This document shows positions 15,250 to 24,395 of a stretch of DNA of 64,000 bases, piece by piece. The notes under the pieces were generated by a model. That model was not told the origin of the DNA, made no database searches, and saw only the letters and a list, made by a program, of their open reading frames with translations. Source of the stretch: Haloarcula pellucida (GTDB lineage: Archaea > Halobacteriota > Halobacteria > Halobacteriales > Haloarculaceae); NCBI RefSeq assembly GCF_014647235.1, contig NZ_BMOU01000001.1:600262-664261 (forward strand), in the 5' to 3' direction. The number at the start of each line of letters is the position of its first letter. Within the stretch, counting starts at the first letter, position 1. Position numbers and translations under genes: made by a program.

Positions 15250-15255
15250 GAGGTG
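15250..15255 (+). promoter_or_regulatory. ribosome binding site supporting the photolyase GTG start
   Basis: GAGGTG lies six bases before GTG 15262. Together with the family-typical N-terminus MTVWLRADHL it favours that start over GTG 15232. Confidence 0.4.
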
Positions 15256-15261
15256 GCTGTC

Positions 15262-16788
15262 GTGACGGTCTGGCTCAGAGCCGACCATCTGGTTCGGCGG
15301 CGGGGGCCGCTGGCGCGTCGACCGGACGAGCGTGTCCTCCTCGTCGAAGCCGAGTCGTTCGCTCGAAAACTGCCGTATCACCCACACAAACTGACGCTGG
15401 TGTTCGCCGCGTTGCGGCACTTCAGAGACGACCTCCGCGCCGAGGGACGGACTGTCGACTACCGACAGGTAGACACGTTCGAGGAAGGACTCACCGCCCA
15501 CTTCGAGGGCCGTCCGGACGACACGCTGGTGACGACGATGCCGCAGGCGCCCGGCGCACGCGAGCGCATCGAGCGCATCGTCGCCGACGCGGGCGGCGCC
15601 GTCGAGTTCGTCCCGGACGAGCGGTTTCTCTGTTCACCCGGCCAGTTCGATACGTGGGCCAGTGACGGCCGCTACCGTCACGAGGAGTTCTACCGGTTCA
15701 TGCGCCGGTCGACGGGGTACCTGATGGACGACGGCGACCCGGTCGGCGGCGAGTGGAACTACGACGACCAGAACCGCGAGACACCGCCTGACGACTGGAC
15801 CCCGGCGGACCCACCCACCTTCGAACGGGACGAGACCACCGAGGCCGTCGCCGAGTGGGTCCGAGAGACGTTCGACGGTAGCTACGACGACCCGCCGTAC
15901 GGCGGCGACTGGGCCGACCCCGAGTCGTTCTGCTGGCCGGTGACCCGACGGCAGGCGGTTCGTGCGCTGGACCACTTCGTCACCCACCGCCTCACCGATT
16001 TCGGGCCGTATCAGGACGCGATGCGCGGCGACGAGTGGGCCATGAGTCACAGTCTCCTGTCGACGTCGCTGAACCTCGGCCTGCTCCTTCCAGACGAGGT
16101 AGTCGAACGATCGATAGCCGCCTACGAAGGCGGCGAGGCCCCGCTCAACAGCGTCGAAGGGTTCGTGCGACAGGTCCTCGGTTGGCGAGAGTTTCTCCGG
16201 CACGTCTACCGTCGGGAGATGCCCGCGCTGGCCGACGCGAACCAACTCGGCGCGACCGAGGACGTGCCCGAGTTCTACTGGACGGGCGAGACAGACATGG
16301 CCTGCCTCTCTGACGTGGTCGATGGCGTCCGGGCCCGTGGGTACTCCCACCACATCGAGCGCCTGATGGTTCTCGCCAATTTCGGGCTCATCTACGGCGT
16401 GGAACCGGCGCAACTGAACCGCTGGTTCCACGCTGGCTACGTCGACGCCTTCCACTGGGTGACGACGCCCAACGTCGTCGAGATGGGCCTCTACGGGGCG
16501 GGCGTCTTCGCGACGAAACCGTACGCCGCCTCGGCGAACTACCTCGACGAGATGAGCGACTACTGCTCGGGGTGTCCGTACGACGAGACGAAGACCACCG
16601 GCGAGGGTGCGTGTCCGTTCAACGCGCTCTACTGGGACTTTCTGGATCGGAACGAGGACGCGCTGCGCTCGAACCACCGGATGGGACTGCTGTACACCCA
16701 CGTCGACAACACGGACGAGGAGGAGTGGACCGAGATACGAGCGCGGGCCGACGAGATTCGACGGCTGGCCCGCTCGGGCGACCTCTGA
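15262..16788 (+). CDS. iron-sulfur photolyase/cryptochrome (FeS-BCP, PhrB-like)
   Basis: 508 aa from GTG 15262. The N-terminal alpha/beta domain begins MTVWLRADHL; the helical FAD-binding domain contains NSVEGFVRQVLGWREFLRHVY and HHIERLMVLANF. Near the C-terminus the cysteines of MACLSDV, YCSGCPYD and GEGACPFNALYWDF match the four ligands of the [4Fe-4S] cluster in the FeS-BCP group, which includes bacterial (6-4) photolyases of the PhrB type. Light-driven repair of UV lesions is the likely role, most likely of (6-4) products. The gene converges on the ABC1 kinase with no gap. Confidence 0.92.
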   Translation: MTVWLRADHLVRRRGPLARRPDERVLLVEAESFARKLPYHPHKLTLVFAALRHFRDDLRAEGRTVDYRQVDTFEEGLTAHFEGRPDDTLVTTMPQAPGARERIERIVADAGGAVEFVPDERFLCSPGQFDTWASDGRYRHEEFYRFMRRSTGYLMDDGDPVGGEWNYDDQNRETPPDDWTPADPPTFERDETTEAVAEWVRETFDGSYDDPPYGGDWADPESFCWPVTRRQAVRALDHFVTHRLTDFGPYQDAMRGDEWAMSHSLLSTSLNLGLLLPDEVVERSIAAYEGGEAPLNSVEGFVRQVLGWREFLRHVYRREMPALADANQLGATEDVPEFYWTGETDMACLSDVVDGVRARGYSHHIERLMVLANFGLIYGVEPAQLNRWFHAGYVDAFHWVTTPNVVEMGLYGAGVFATKPYAASANYLDEMSDYCSGCPYDETKTTGEGACPFNALYWDFLDRNEDALRSNHRMGLLYTHVDNTDEEEWTEIRARADEIRRLARSGDL

Positions 16789-18510
16789 TTACTCCTCGCG
16801 CCGCCGTCGCATCTCGTGGCGCGTGAACTGCGGCGTCGTGAACGCGGGCCGCCGCTGTCGGCGGAACGACCACGCCAGTAGCCCGAGCGTGGCGGCCGAT
16901 CCGCCGAGCGCGAGCGCGGTGGACGGGAGCGTCGCATCGACGTAGAAGAACGCCGCCACCGGGACGCCGGCGGCGGCGACCATCCCGAGCAAGAGCCGTC
17001 TGGCCATCTGCCGGGCGAGGCCGTCGCTGTCTTTCAGTATCGTCTCCAGCACCAACTCGCCACGGCTCGCCGTGTCAAGCGCCGCCTCCGCCTTCGGGGC
17101 CGTCGTCACGAGCGACCGGCCCGCCCGACTCATCGTCGCTTGCACCTCCTCGCGGATGGCTTTGCCAGCGTCGGCCGCACCCTGTTGCATCACGTACTCG
17201 GTGATTATCTCGATGAAGTCGAAGTCGGGGTCGAGCGTGCGACAGACGCCTTCGAGTACAGTCGTCACGCGGACGACCAGCGCGAGGTCCTGCGGGAGTC
17301 GCATCGGGAACTCGTACAGTTGGTCTTCGAACTGGCCGACGAGCTGTTCGATTCGGTACTCGCTGATGTCCTCGCCGCGGAACTGCTCGATGACGATCTC
17401 GAACGCCTCGCGCATCACCTCGCGGTCGGCCATCGGGTCGAGCGCCCCCATCGCCACGAACGCGTCCATCACCCGGTCGACGTCGTCAGTCGCCAGTCCG
17501 ACGTAGAACTCCATCAACTGGTCGCGCGTCTGTGGCCCGAGTCGCCCCGTCATCCCGAAGTCATAGAAGACGAGAGTCCCGTCGGGTTGGACCGCCAGAT
17601 TGCCGGGGTGCGGGTCGGCGTGGAAGCGCCCGTCCTCGACGATCATCTGGATGTACACCTCTTCGAGGCGCTGGACGAGCTCAGCCCGGTCGATACCCAG
17701 CTCGTCGATCCGTGCCACGTCGTCTATTTTCACCCCGTCGACGTACTCCATCGTCACCACGCGGCCCGTCGTGTGACTCTCTATCACGTCCGGGATGGCG
17801 ACGCCCTCGTCGTTGGCGAAACTGGCACCGATCTCTCGGAGCATCCGGGCCTCGTGTGCGTAGTCCATCTCGCGGCGGATGGTCGCCGAGAACTCCGCTG
17901 TGAGGTTCTCCAGCGTGAACGCCTGTCCGGGGCCCGCGCCCGAGGTCAAAATCGGCGTCAGCGCGGCCAGCACACGCAGGTCCGACTCGACGCGCTCGCG
18001 GATGCCGGGCCGCAGCACCTTCACGGCGACTCGCTGGCCGTCGAGTTCTGCCTCGTACACCTGTCCGAGCGACGCGCCGCTGATGGGCGAGGTGTCGAAC
18101 GCCCCGAACCGATCGTCGACGGCGCCGTCGAGTTCCCGTTCGAGCAGCGGTTCGATGTCGGCCCACGGGTCCGGCGGCACTTTGTCCTGTAGTTCCGAGA
18201 GCACCTCGATGTACTCGGCCGGCAGTGCGTCGGGCCGCGTCGAGAGCATCTGTCCGAGTTTGATGAACGCCGGCCCGAGGTCCACGAACGTCTGTTTCAG
18301 TTTTCGCGCCCGCCGAGTCCGGTCGTCGCTGGAGACCGAGCGCGAGCGGCCGAACAACAGGAACCGTTTTCGGTCGCGGGCCCACGCGAGGACGAAGGGG
18401 ACGAACTGCCAGCCGACGACGAGGGCGCGCCACAGCGCCCGCAGACGGACGCCCAGTCCCGTCGGCCGTTTGTCCGCTCCCGACCGGTCGGCGCGCTGTG
18501 AATCGCTCAC
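16789..18510 (-). CDS. ABC1/AarF/UbiB family atypical kinase
   Basis: 573 aa. The family landmarks are all visible: FIKLGQMLSTRPDALP (KxGQ motif, residues about 83-98), the Ala-rich nucleotide loop in GASLGQVYEAEL, the lysine in VAVKVLRP, the catalytic HADPHPGN, and YDFGMTG. Two C-terminal hydrophobic helices anchor it to the membrane. In bacteria and eukaryotes these proteins support isoprenoid-quinone metabolism; in haloarchaea a role with menaquinone is inferred. The gene is monocistronic, with 48 bp to the copA stop codon. Confidence 0.93.
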   Translation of the reverse strand: MSDSQRADRSGADKRPTGLGVRLRALWRALVVGWQFVPFVLAWARDRKRFLLFGRSRSVSSDDRTRRARKLKQTFVDLGPAFIKLGQMLSTRPDALPAEYIEVLSELQDKVPPDPWADIEPLLERELDGAVDDRFGAFDTSPISGASLGQVYEAELDGQRVAVKVLRPGIRERVESDLRVLAALTPILTSGAGPGQAFTLENLTAEFSATIRREMDYAHEARMLREIGASFANDEGVAIPDVIESHTTGRVVTMEYVDGVKIDDVARIDELGIDRAELVQRLEEVYIQMIVEDGRFHADPHPGNLAVQPDGTLVFYDFGMTGRLGPQTRDQLMEFYVGLATDDVDRVMDAFVAMGALDPMADREVMREAFEIVIEQFRGEDISEYRIEQLVGQFEDQLYEFPMRLPQDLALVVRVTTVLEGVCRTLDPDFDFIEIITEYVMQQGAADAGKAIREEVQATMSRAGRSLVTTAPKAEAALDTASRGELVLETILKDSDGLARQMARRLLLGMVAAAGVPVAAFFYVDATLPSTALALGGSAATLGLLAWSFRRQRRPAFTTPQFTRHEMRRRREE

Positions 18511-18558
18511 TGGCCTCCACTCGGGTCTCGTGCCAGATTAGTGTACTGGAACCCCCGG

Positions 18559-21186
18559 TCAGGGCCGGAAGAAGCCCAGCAGTTCGTAGTCGTCGTCAGG
18601 GGTGTAGCGCCTGAACGCGAGGCTGTTGGCCAGCACCGACACCGAGGAGGCGGCCATCGCCGCCGCCGCGAGCGCCGGTTGGAGCAGACCCAGCGAGGCC
18701 AGCGGAATCATCACGGTGTTGTACCCCAGTGCCCAGAAGAGGTTCTGCTTGATCTTCTGGAGCGTCGCCTCGGAGATGCGGATGGCCTTCAGCACGTCCG
18801 CGGGGTCATCACGGAGCAGGGTCACGTCGGCCGCTTCGATGGCCACGTCGGTGCCAGAGCCGATCGCACACCCGACCGTGGCCGTCGCGAGCGCCGGGGC
18901 GTCGTTGACGCCGTCGCCGACCATCATCGCCCGCTTCCCGCCAGACTGGATGTCTTCGACGGCTTCGGCCTTGTCCTCTGGCAGCACCTCCGCGCGGACG
19001 TTCTCGGGGTCGATGCCGACCTCTTCGGCGACGGCGCGAGCGGTGCGCTCGTTGTCACCCGTAATCATCCAGACGTCGGTCCCGCGTTCGCGGAGGCCGG
19101 AAACGGCGTCGGCGGCGCTCTCCTTGACGGTGTCCGCGTCGGCGACGACGCCGGCGAGGCGGAATCCCGAGTCCGTGTCGTCGACAGCGACCAACATAGC
19201 CGTCTTCCCCTCGCGTTCGAGGGCGTCCATCTGCTCCTCGGCGGGCGAGGTGTCCACACCGTTGTCTTCGAGCAGTTTCCGGTTGCCGACCAGCACCTCG
19301 CCGTGGGGCGTCGTCGCCCGCACGCCGTGACCCGGGACGTTCTCGAAGTCCTCGGCGTTCGGGACGTCGATACCGCGTTCCCGAGCACCTTCGACGATGG
19401 CCTGTGCGAGGGGGTGTTCGCTCCCGCTCTCGGCGCTGGCGGCCAGTTCGAGGACGTACGCCTCGGTGAGTTCGGGGGCCTCACGGAGTTCGCCCCCGTC
19501 GGCGGCAGTCTGCTCGCCACCGTCCGCGGCCGCTTCGACTACTTCCACGTCGGTCAGTTCCATCTCGCCCTCGGTCAGCGTCCCCGTCTTGTCGAAGACG
19601 ACGGTGTCGATGTCGCGGACCTGTTCCAGCACGTCGCCACCCTTGAACAGGACGCCGTTGCGGGCGCCGATGGTGGTCCCGACCATCGTCGCGGCGGGCG
19701 TCGCCAGCCCCAGCGCACAGGGGCAGGCGATGAGGACCGCCGACGCGAAGACGACGACGGCGAACTCGGTGACGCCCACGGTGGCGGGACCGCCGGCCGC
19801 CAGTCCCCACACCGGCAACCCGCCCACGAAACTCGCCAGCGTGTCGGGCGCGACGACCCAGAGAGCCCCCCACAGCAACGCGTTGGCGATGACGGCCGGG
19901 ACGAAGTACGCCGAGATGCGGTCGGCGACGTTCTGAATCTCCGGCTGGCGGGACTGGGCCTGTTTGACGCGCTCGACGATCTGCTGGAGCGCCGTCTCGG
20001 ACCCGACCTTCGTCGCCTCGACTTCGAGGACGCCGTTCTGGTTCACCGTCGCGCCGATGACCTCGTCGCCCTCGCCCTTCTCGACGGGGACGGACTCGCC
20101 GGTGACCATCGACTCGTCGACGGCCGAATCACCGTCGACGACGACGCCGTCCGTCGGTATCTTCTCGCCCGGGCGGACCTTCAGGCGGTCGCCGACCTCG
20201 ACTTCGTCCAGCGGAATCTCCTCCTCGGAGCCGTCCTCGCGGACGACGGTGGCCGTGTCCGCCTCCATCTCCAGCAGTTGACGGATGGCCGCGCCGGCCT
20301 GACTCTTCGAGCGGGCTTCGAGGTAGTTCCCCAGCGTGATGAACACGAGGATGAACGCCGCCGTGTCGAAGTACAGGCCGGTACTGGCGATGACGTCCAG
20401 CAGGGCGACGACGGAGTAGCCGTACGCCGTCGAGGAGCCGAGTGCGATGAGCACGTCCATGTTGGCGCGCTTGTTCCGGACGAGCGCCTTGTACGCGTTC
20501 TCGTAGAACGGCTTGCCGAGCGCTATCTGGACAGGCGTCGCGAGCGCGAACTGGACCCAGCCCAGCGGAACGCCGAACAGCGTCGACTCGAACAGCCCCA
20601 GCGAGAGCAGGTGGTCGGCCATGAAGACGAGGAGCGGCAGCGAGAGGGCCGCGCCGAACAGCGTCAGTCGGAGTTGCTTTTTCACCTCGGCGTCGCGGGC
20701 GGCGTCGCGGCGGTCCGTCGAGGACTGTTCGCCCCCGCCGCCGCCACCCTCGCCGCTCGTCTCGTCCTCTCGAACCGGCGTGTACCCCGCCGACTCGATG
20801 GCGTCGTAGAGGTCCGACAGCGACGCCGCCGACGGGAGGTAGGTCACCTGCGCCTCGTCGGTGGCGTAGTTCACGTCGGCGGCGACGACGCCCTCGGTGC
20901 GTTCCAGCGCCTCGGCGTTCGTCTCGGCGCAGTTCGCACACGACATGTCGGTGATGGCGACGCTCACCGTCTCCGTGACGACGCCGTAGCCCGCGTCCTC
21001 GACGGCCGCCACCACGTCGCCCAGCGACACCACGTCGGGGTCGTAGGTGACGCTCCCCTCGTCGGTGGCGTAGTTCGCGTCGACGGACTCGACGCCGTCT
21101 AACTCGGCGACGCGCTCCTCGATGGTCGCCGAGCAGTTCGCACAACTCATCCCCGTCAGTTCGAGGCGGACTGTCCGTTCGGTCAT
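18559..21186 (-). CDS. copA: copper-exporting P1B-type ATPase
   Basis: 875 aa. Two N-terminal heavy-metal domains carry GMSCANCS (residues 12-19) and DMSCANCAE (about residues 80-90). A Gly-rich linker leads into eight membrane helices with the transport motif [11 protein letters not shown]. The phosphorylation site VFDKTGTLT, the nucleotide-domain SEHPLAQ and the hinge [11 protein letters not shown] are intact. The CPC motif and double CxxC domains indicate Cu(I) export. It lies downstream of an Lrp/TRASH regulator on the same strand, with a palindromic operator candidate in between. Confidence 0.96.
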   Translation of the reverse strand: MTERTVRLELTGMSCANCSATIEERVAELDGVESVDANYATDEGSVTYDPDVVSLGDVVAAVEDAGYGVVTETVSVAITDMSCANCAETNAEALERTEGVVAADVNYATDEAQVTYLPSAASLSDLYDAIESAGYTPVREDETSGEGGGGGGEQSSTDRRDAARDAEVKKQLRLTLFGAALSLPLLVFMADHLLSLGLFESTLFGVPLGWVQFALATPVQIALGKPFYENAYKALVRNKRANMDVLIALGSSTAYGYSVVALLDVIASTGLYFDTAAFILVFITLGNYLEARSKSQAGAAIRQLLEMEADTATVVREDGSEEEIPLDEVEVGDRLKVRPGEKIPTDGVVVDGDSAVDESMVTGESVPVEKGEGDEVIGATVNQNGVLEVEATKVGSETALQQIVERVKQAQSRQPEIQNVADRISAYFVPAVIANALLWGALWVVAPDTLASFVGGLPVWGLAAGGPATVGVTEFAVVVFASAVLIACPCALGLATPAATMVGTTIGARNGVLFKGGDVLEQVRDIDTVVFDKTGTLTEGEMELTDVEVVEAAADGGEQTAADGGELREAPELTEAYVLELAASAESGSEHPLAQAIVEGARERGIDVPNAEDFENVPGHGVRATTPHGEVLVGNRKLLEDNGVDTSPAEEQMDALEREGKTAMLVAVDDTDSGFRLAGVVADADTVKESAADAVSGLRERGTDVWMITGDNERTARAVAEEVGIDPENVRAEVLPEDKAEAVEDIQSGGKRAMMVGDGVNDAPALATATVGCAIGSGTDVAIEAADVTLLRDDPADVLKAIRISEATLQKIKQNLFWALGYNTVMIPLASLGLLQPALAAAAMAASSVSVLANSLAFRRYTPDDDYELLGFFRP

Positions 21187-21256
21187 CTCGCCTAGTAGTA
21201 CGGGATACTCGTTGATGCGGTTTGTCCTTGTGAAACGAATCCGAATGCGCCTTTGA

Positions 21257-21273
21257 AATTTCGATTCGAAATT
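21257..21273. promoter_or_regulatory. 17-bp palindromic operator candidate upstream of copA
   Basis: AATTTCGATTCGAAATT has perfect 8-bp arms around one base and lies 71-87 bp before the copA ATG, in the 132-bp spacer after the TRASH regulator gene. The position suits a site overlapping the copA promoter. Confidence 0.6.
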
Positions 21274-21318
21274 GGAAGCAGGGCGAGACCTTCACAACTG
21301 GTGCCGCCGTGTGCTGAC

Positions 21319-21909
21319 TTACGCTCCCTCTTTGAGTGACTCGTAGTGGTCGACGAACCGCGACTCGCAGGACCCACAGCAGAAGTAGTAGCTGTCGCCG
21401 TCGAGGACAGTGCGCTCGCCCTCCTCGTCGACGGTGTTGCCACACTCGGCGCACTCCGGCGCGAACTCGGCGGTGCCCAGCCCCGGCGTCCACTCGCTGT
21501 CGGCGACGAGTCGCACCTCGTAGCTGTCGACGTCGTTCAGGTCGACGTGGGCGTCGAGCAGGTCGCTGACTTCGGCCTGCGGAACCGTCGCCGTCACCGT
21601 CACTCTGCCATCAGCAGTCCGAAACACGTGTTCGACGGCGTCTGCGTCGGCGAGTCCGTCTCGGACCGCGGCCGCACGGCCCGGTTCGGCGTCGATCTCG
21701 ACGAGGACGGGGACGCCAGCGCGGAGCAGCGAGCGGTCGAGGTCGAGCGTGAATCCGCGGACGATGCCCATCTCCTGGAGGCGGTCGACCCGGTCGGAGA
21801 CGGCCGGGGCCGAGAGACCGACCTCCTCTGCGATGTCGCTGAACGGACGCCGTGCGTCTTCGAGCAGGAGTCTGACGATGCCACGGTCGGTGTCGTCGAG
21901 TCCGCGCAT
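21319..21909 (-). CDS. Lrp/AsnC-type regulator with C-terminal TRASH metal-sensing domain
   Basis: 196 aa. Residues 1-60 are an AsnC-type HTH (LDDTDRGIVRLLLEDARRPF, then SAPAVSDRVDRLQEMG). Residues about 65-140 form the RAM-like ligand domain. The C-terminal 45 residues are a TRASH domain: CAECGNTV, then YYFCCGSCESRFVDHY, a treble-clef cysteine set that senses copper in archaeal regulators. Immediate linkage to copA makes copper-dependent control of export the most likely role. It is transcribed in the same direction as copA and probably autoregulated or co-transcribed. Confidence 0.9.
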   Translation of the reverse strand: MRGLDDTDRGIVRLLLEDARRPFSDIAEEVGLSAPAVSDRVDRLQEMGIVRGFTLDLDRSLLRAGVPVLVEIDAEPGRAAAVRDGLADADAVEHVFRTADGRVTVTATVPQAEVSDLLDAHVDLNDVDSYEVRLVADSEWTPGLGTAEFAPECAECGNTVDEEGERTVLDGDSYYFCCGSCESRFVDHYESLKEGA

Positions 21910-21950
21910 ACCCGAACTCGTCGGGCCTGCCTAATGAGTGTCCCCGTCGG

Positions 21951-22658
21951 TCAGAAGGGAAGGGCACCGGCCATACCGGACACGAGCGTCTCCCAGACCG
22001 AGACGCCAAAGAGGACGTTCACGGCGAAGTCCCCGGCGAAGAAGAGGAACAGCGCCGCCCCGGCGAAGTGGGCCTTCCGAACGTCGAACGTGTGGGAGAA
22101 GCGGTAGAAGAACAGGGCGTTGGCGATACTGACGGGGATGATGGCGAGCATCTCGCCGGTCCAGATAGCGGTCGGGAAGGCGGCGTACTGGGCGGCCAAG
22201 GAGATGGTGACGAGTTGGGTCTTATCGCCGAACTCGCCGAAGGCCATCATCGCGAAGATAGGGAGGAACCCGCCCATCTTGTTCGGCACCTGCCAGTCGG
22301 CGACCGGAACGCGCACGTCGAGTTCGCCGCCGTCGGTCAGGACGCCGCTGGCCGGTTCTCGCTCGGGGGCGTCCGACGCCGGGGCGGTTCCGACCAACAA
22401 TACGGCGAAGGCGAGGAACAGGACCGCCGTCATGGCGTCTAAGTAGGCGCCGGGGAGCATGGTCGTCACCGTCTGCCCGAGCCAGATTTCGACCACGGTC
22501 CAACCAGCAAAGGCCGTGCCGGCGGCCGCGACGACCATATACGGACTGAAGCGGGTCGACAGGCCGGCGATGATGAACTGCACCTTCTCGCCGGGGAGAA
22601 CCGCAAGTTGGGCCCCGGCGGCGACGAAGACGACGGTCAGCCACGTCGCCTCGCTCAC
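21951..22658 (-). CDS. GDT1/TMEM165-like (UPF0016) cation exporter, probably manganese
   Basis: 235 aa with about six helices in two homologous halves. The second half has the family signature FGEFGDKTQLVTISL intact. The first half reads LPGEKVQFIIAGLSTRFSPY, so its E-x-G-D-(K/R) motif is not conserved; the repeats are asymmetric. Bacterial and archaeal relatives (MntX/MneA-type) export manganese. The start codon overlaps the stop of the DtxR-family regulator by 4 bp, which ties the transporter to metal-responsive control. Confidence 0.86.
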   Translation of the reverse strand: MSEATWLTVVFVAAGAQLAVLPGEKVQFIIAGLSTRFSPYMVVAAAGTAFAGWTVVEIWLGQTVTTMLPGAYLDAMTAVLFLAFAVLLVGTAPASDAPEREPASGVLTDGGELDVRVPVADWQVPNKMGGFLPIFAMMAFGEFGDKTQLVTISLAAQYAAFPTAIWTGEMLAIIPVSIANALFFYRFSHTFDVRKAHFAGAALFLFFAGDFAVNVLFGVSVWETLVSGMAGALPF

Positions 22659-23347
22659 ACCTTGCTCACCTCGTCGGCGACGGAGTCGTCGGGGGTCCGG
22701 ACCTGAATCGCGTCTGCGATGTGGTCCGGGAGCGCGACGCTCTCACCGCTGTCGAGACGGACCGTCACCATCCCGATCGGTGCGACCTCCTCGACGACGA
22801 GGTCGGTCCCGGGCGTGATGCCGGCCTCGTCGAGATACGTCAGTTCGTCGGAATCGCGGTCGCGGACGCGAGCGACCTCCAGCCGTGCGCCCTCGCCGTG
22901 GTCTGCGAGTGCCGACGCCGAGTGGTCGTCGATGGGTTCGAGTTCGTCGTTGGGAATCGGGTCGCCGTGCGGATCGACGGTCGGTTCGTCTAGCGCGGCG
23001 GCGACGCGGCGCTCGAACTCCTCGCTGATGTGGTGTTCGAGGATCTCGGCCTCCTCGTGGACCTCCGACCAGTCGTAGCCCAGTTCCTCGGTGAGGAACG
23101 TCTCCAACAGGCGATGGTGGCGGATGACCTCCAGTGCGACCGTCTCGCCCTCGGGGGTGAGCGTGACACCTTTGTACTTCTCTCGCTCGACGAGTTCACG
23201 GTCTTCGAGTTTCTCTACCATGCTCGTCGCTGTCGGCGGCGTCACGTCCAGCGTCTCGGCGATGGTCGACGTGGCGACCGGCGGCTCGCCCTCTCGTTCG
23301 AGCCGATATATCGCCTTGAGGTAATCTTCCATCTTCGCGCTCAGCAT
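22655..23347 (-). CDS. DtxR/MntR-family metal-dependent transcriptional regulator
   Basis: 230 aa with three domains. Residues 1-65 form the winged helix (MLSAKMEDYLKAIYRLEREG, with recognition helix TPPTATSMVEKLEDR). The dimerisation and metal-binding domain contains HHRLLETFLTEELG and AEILEHHISEEFE, with metal-ligand histidines and glutamates. A C-terminal FeoA/SH3-like domain is about residues 155-220. It is the first gene of a two-gene operon with the GDT1-like exporter. A 16-bp palindrome lies 8 bp before its ATG, so autoregulation is expected. Confidence 0.93.
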   Translation of the reverse strand: MLSAKMEDYLKAIYRLEREGEPPVATSTIAETLDVTPPTATSMVEKLEDRELVEREKYKGVTLTPEGETVALEVIRHHRLLETFLTEELGYDWSEVHEEAEILEHHISEEFERRVAAALDEPTVDPHGDPIPNDELEPIDDHSASALADHGEGARLEVARVRDRDSDELTYLDEAGITPGTDLVVEEVAPIGMVTVRLDSGESVALPDHIADAIQVRTPDDSVADEVSKV

Positions 23348-23354
23348 GGGAAGA

Positions 23355-23370
23355 ATTAGACGAGTCTAAT
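23355..23370. promoter_or_regulatory. DtxR-family operator (16-bp palindrome)
   Basis: ATTAGACGAGTCTAAT has 7-bp perfect arms (ATTAGAC/GTCTAAT) around GA. It lies between a TATA-like run (CTTTTGC on the minus strand, about 23371-23377) and the ATG at 23347, on the expected transcription start. The form resembles known DtxR/MntR/IdeR sites. Confidence 0.75.
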
Positions 23371-23410
23371 GCAAAAGCGTGGCGGTGCTAAACTGCGGCG
23401 CTCACCGCTC

Positions 23411-23563
23411 TCACTCGTCGTCGGCCGTGTACGTCTCGCGTCGCGACCGGGTCAGCAGCCACAGGAAGAGATAGCCGATGGCGCCGAGGACGAACAGCGT
23501 CGCCGGGATGAGGAAGGGGCCGAACGTCTCGACGAGCAGGTCCAGTCCCGGCGTCACGAACAT
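23411..23563 (-). CDS. small single-helix membrane protein, 50 aa
   Basis: The frame from ATG 23563 to TGA 23411 encodes 50 aa: a short amphipathic start (MFVTPGLDLLVETFG), one strong transmembrane helix (PFLIPATLFVLGAIGYLFLW), then a basic stop-transfer RSRRE and an acidic tail. That topology is typical of genuine small haloarchaeal membrane proteins. It fills the gap between the DtxR-family regulator and the YdjM-like gene, which otherwise lacks a gene. Its function is unknown. Confidence 0.65.
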   Translation of the reverse strand: MFVTPGLDLLVETFGPFLIPATLFVLGAIGYLFLWLLTRSRRETYTADDE

Positions 23564-23649
23564 ACGCGGCCTTTGGCAGCGCCCCACATAAACCGCAAGG
23601 ATACCGGGACACGCCAGCTACAAGCCACTGGAGACCCAGAGAGCCAGCC

Positions 23650-24150
23650 ATGTATCGACCGGGCCACTACGGTGCCGCCTTGCTCGTGTACGCGCCGCTC
23701 GGCCTCGCACTCCTCCTCGTCGACGCACCGGGCCTCGCCGTCGCCGGCGGGGCGCTCTCGCTCGCTCTCGCGCCCGTCCCGGACTACGACCAGCGCGTGC
23801 CGTTCGTCAGCCACCGCGGGGTGACCCACACGTTGCTGTTCGCCGCCGTCGTGGGCCTCGCGCTCGGCGGCGCCGGGTGGCTGGTCGGGTCCGCGAACGG
23901 CGTCGGAACGGCGACGCGACTGGCGGCGTTCGGTGTCGTCGTCGGCCTGACCGGTATCGTCTCACACCTGCTCGCGGACGTCGTCACTCCGGCCGGCATC
24001 GCGCCGTTCTGGCCACTCTCGGGGAAGAATTACACGCTGGGGCTGACTCGGGCGGACAACACGCTCGCGAACTACCTCCTCCTCGCACTGGGCGTGTTCG
24101 CCGTCGCGTTCGTCGTCGCCGTCGCTCGCCCGTCGCTGCTGACGGTTTAG
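23650..24150 (+). CDS. YdjM-like (DUF457) membrane-bound metal-dependent hydrolase family protein
   Basis: 166 aa with four to five hydrophobic segments. The conserved polar motifs of the family are present: PDYDQRVPFVSHRGVTH near residue 45, with the SHRG.TH signature, and SHLLADVVTP near residue 105, with histidine and aspartate. Family members resemble phospholipase-C-like metal enzymes; none has a settled activity. The last 4 bp overlap the convergent MTH865-like gene. Confidence 0.85.
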   Translation: MYRPGHYGAALLVYAPLGLALLLVDAPGLAVAGGALSLALAPVPDYDQRVPFVSHRGVTHTLLFAAVVGLALGGAGWLVGSANGVGTATRLAAFGVVVGLTGIVSHLLADVVTPAGIAPFWPLSGKNYTLGLTRADNTLANYLLLALGVFAVAFVVAVARPSLLTV

Positions 24151-24395
24151 ATGAGGTCTTGGGCTTCGAGGGAATCCATCACGTCGTCGACGAAGTCGTC
24201 GACGCTCTCGTAGGGGAACTCCCCGTCGAGTTTGGTGTTGAGTTCCATCGCACTCATCGAAAAGTCGCCAGACTCGAACTTCGTGGACGGACCGTTCGGC
24301 AGGGCCGGCACGAGGTCCATCGGGCTGGCAATCGGGTAGTCTGCGTCTTCGAACGCCTCGGTGAACTGGTCGCGGAGGTCCGCTTTGTCAACCAT
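24147..24395 (-). CDS. MTH865-like family protein
   Basis: 82 aa from ATG 24395 (the frame continues to 24428 but MVDKADLRDQF is the usual start). The pattern of helices with ADYPIASPMDLVPALPNGP, then SGDFSMSAME and FPYESVDDFVDDV, matches the small MTH865 family of archaea, which has an EF-hand-like helical fold. Its biological role is unknown. The gene is convergent with the YdjM-like gene. Confidence 0.82.
   Translation of the reverse strand: MVDKADLRDQFTEAFEDADYPIASPMDLVPALPNGPSTKFESGDFSMSAMELNTKLDGEFPYESVDDFVDDVMDSLEAQDLI

Noticed and set aside
15634-16701. 355-codon frame antisense to the photolyase
   Set aside because: Low-complexity Val/Arg/Glu product; the photolyase frame has all family motifs.
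18541-21102. Very long open frame (853 codons) antisense to copA
   Set aside because: CopA motifs on the opposite strand are complete; the antisense product is Arg/Val/Asp-rich with no domain, a usual GC-rich shadow.
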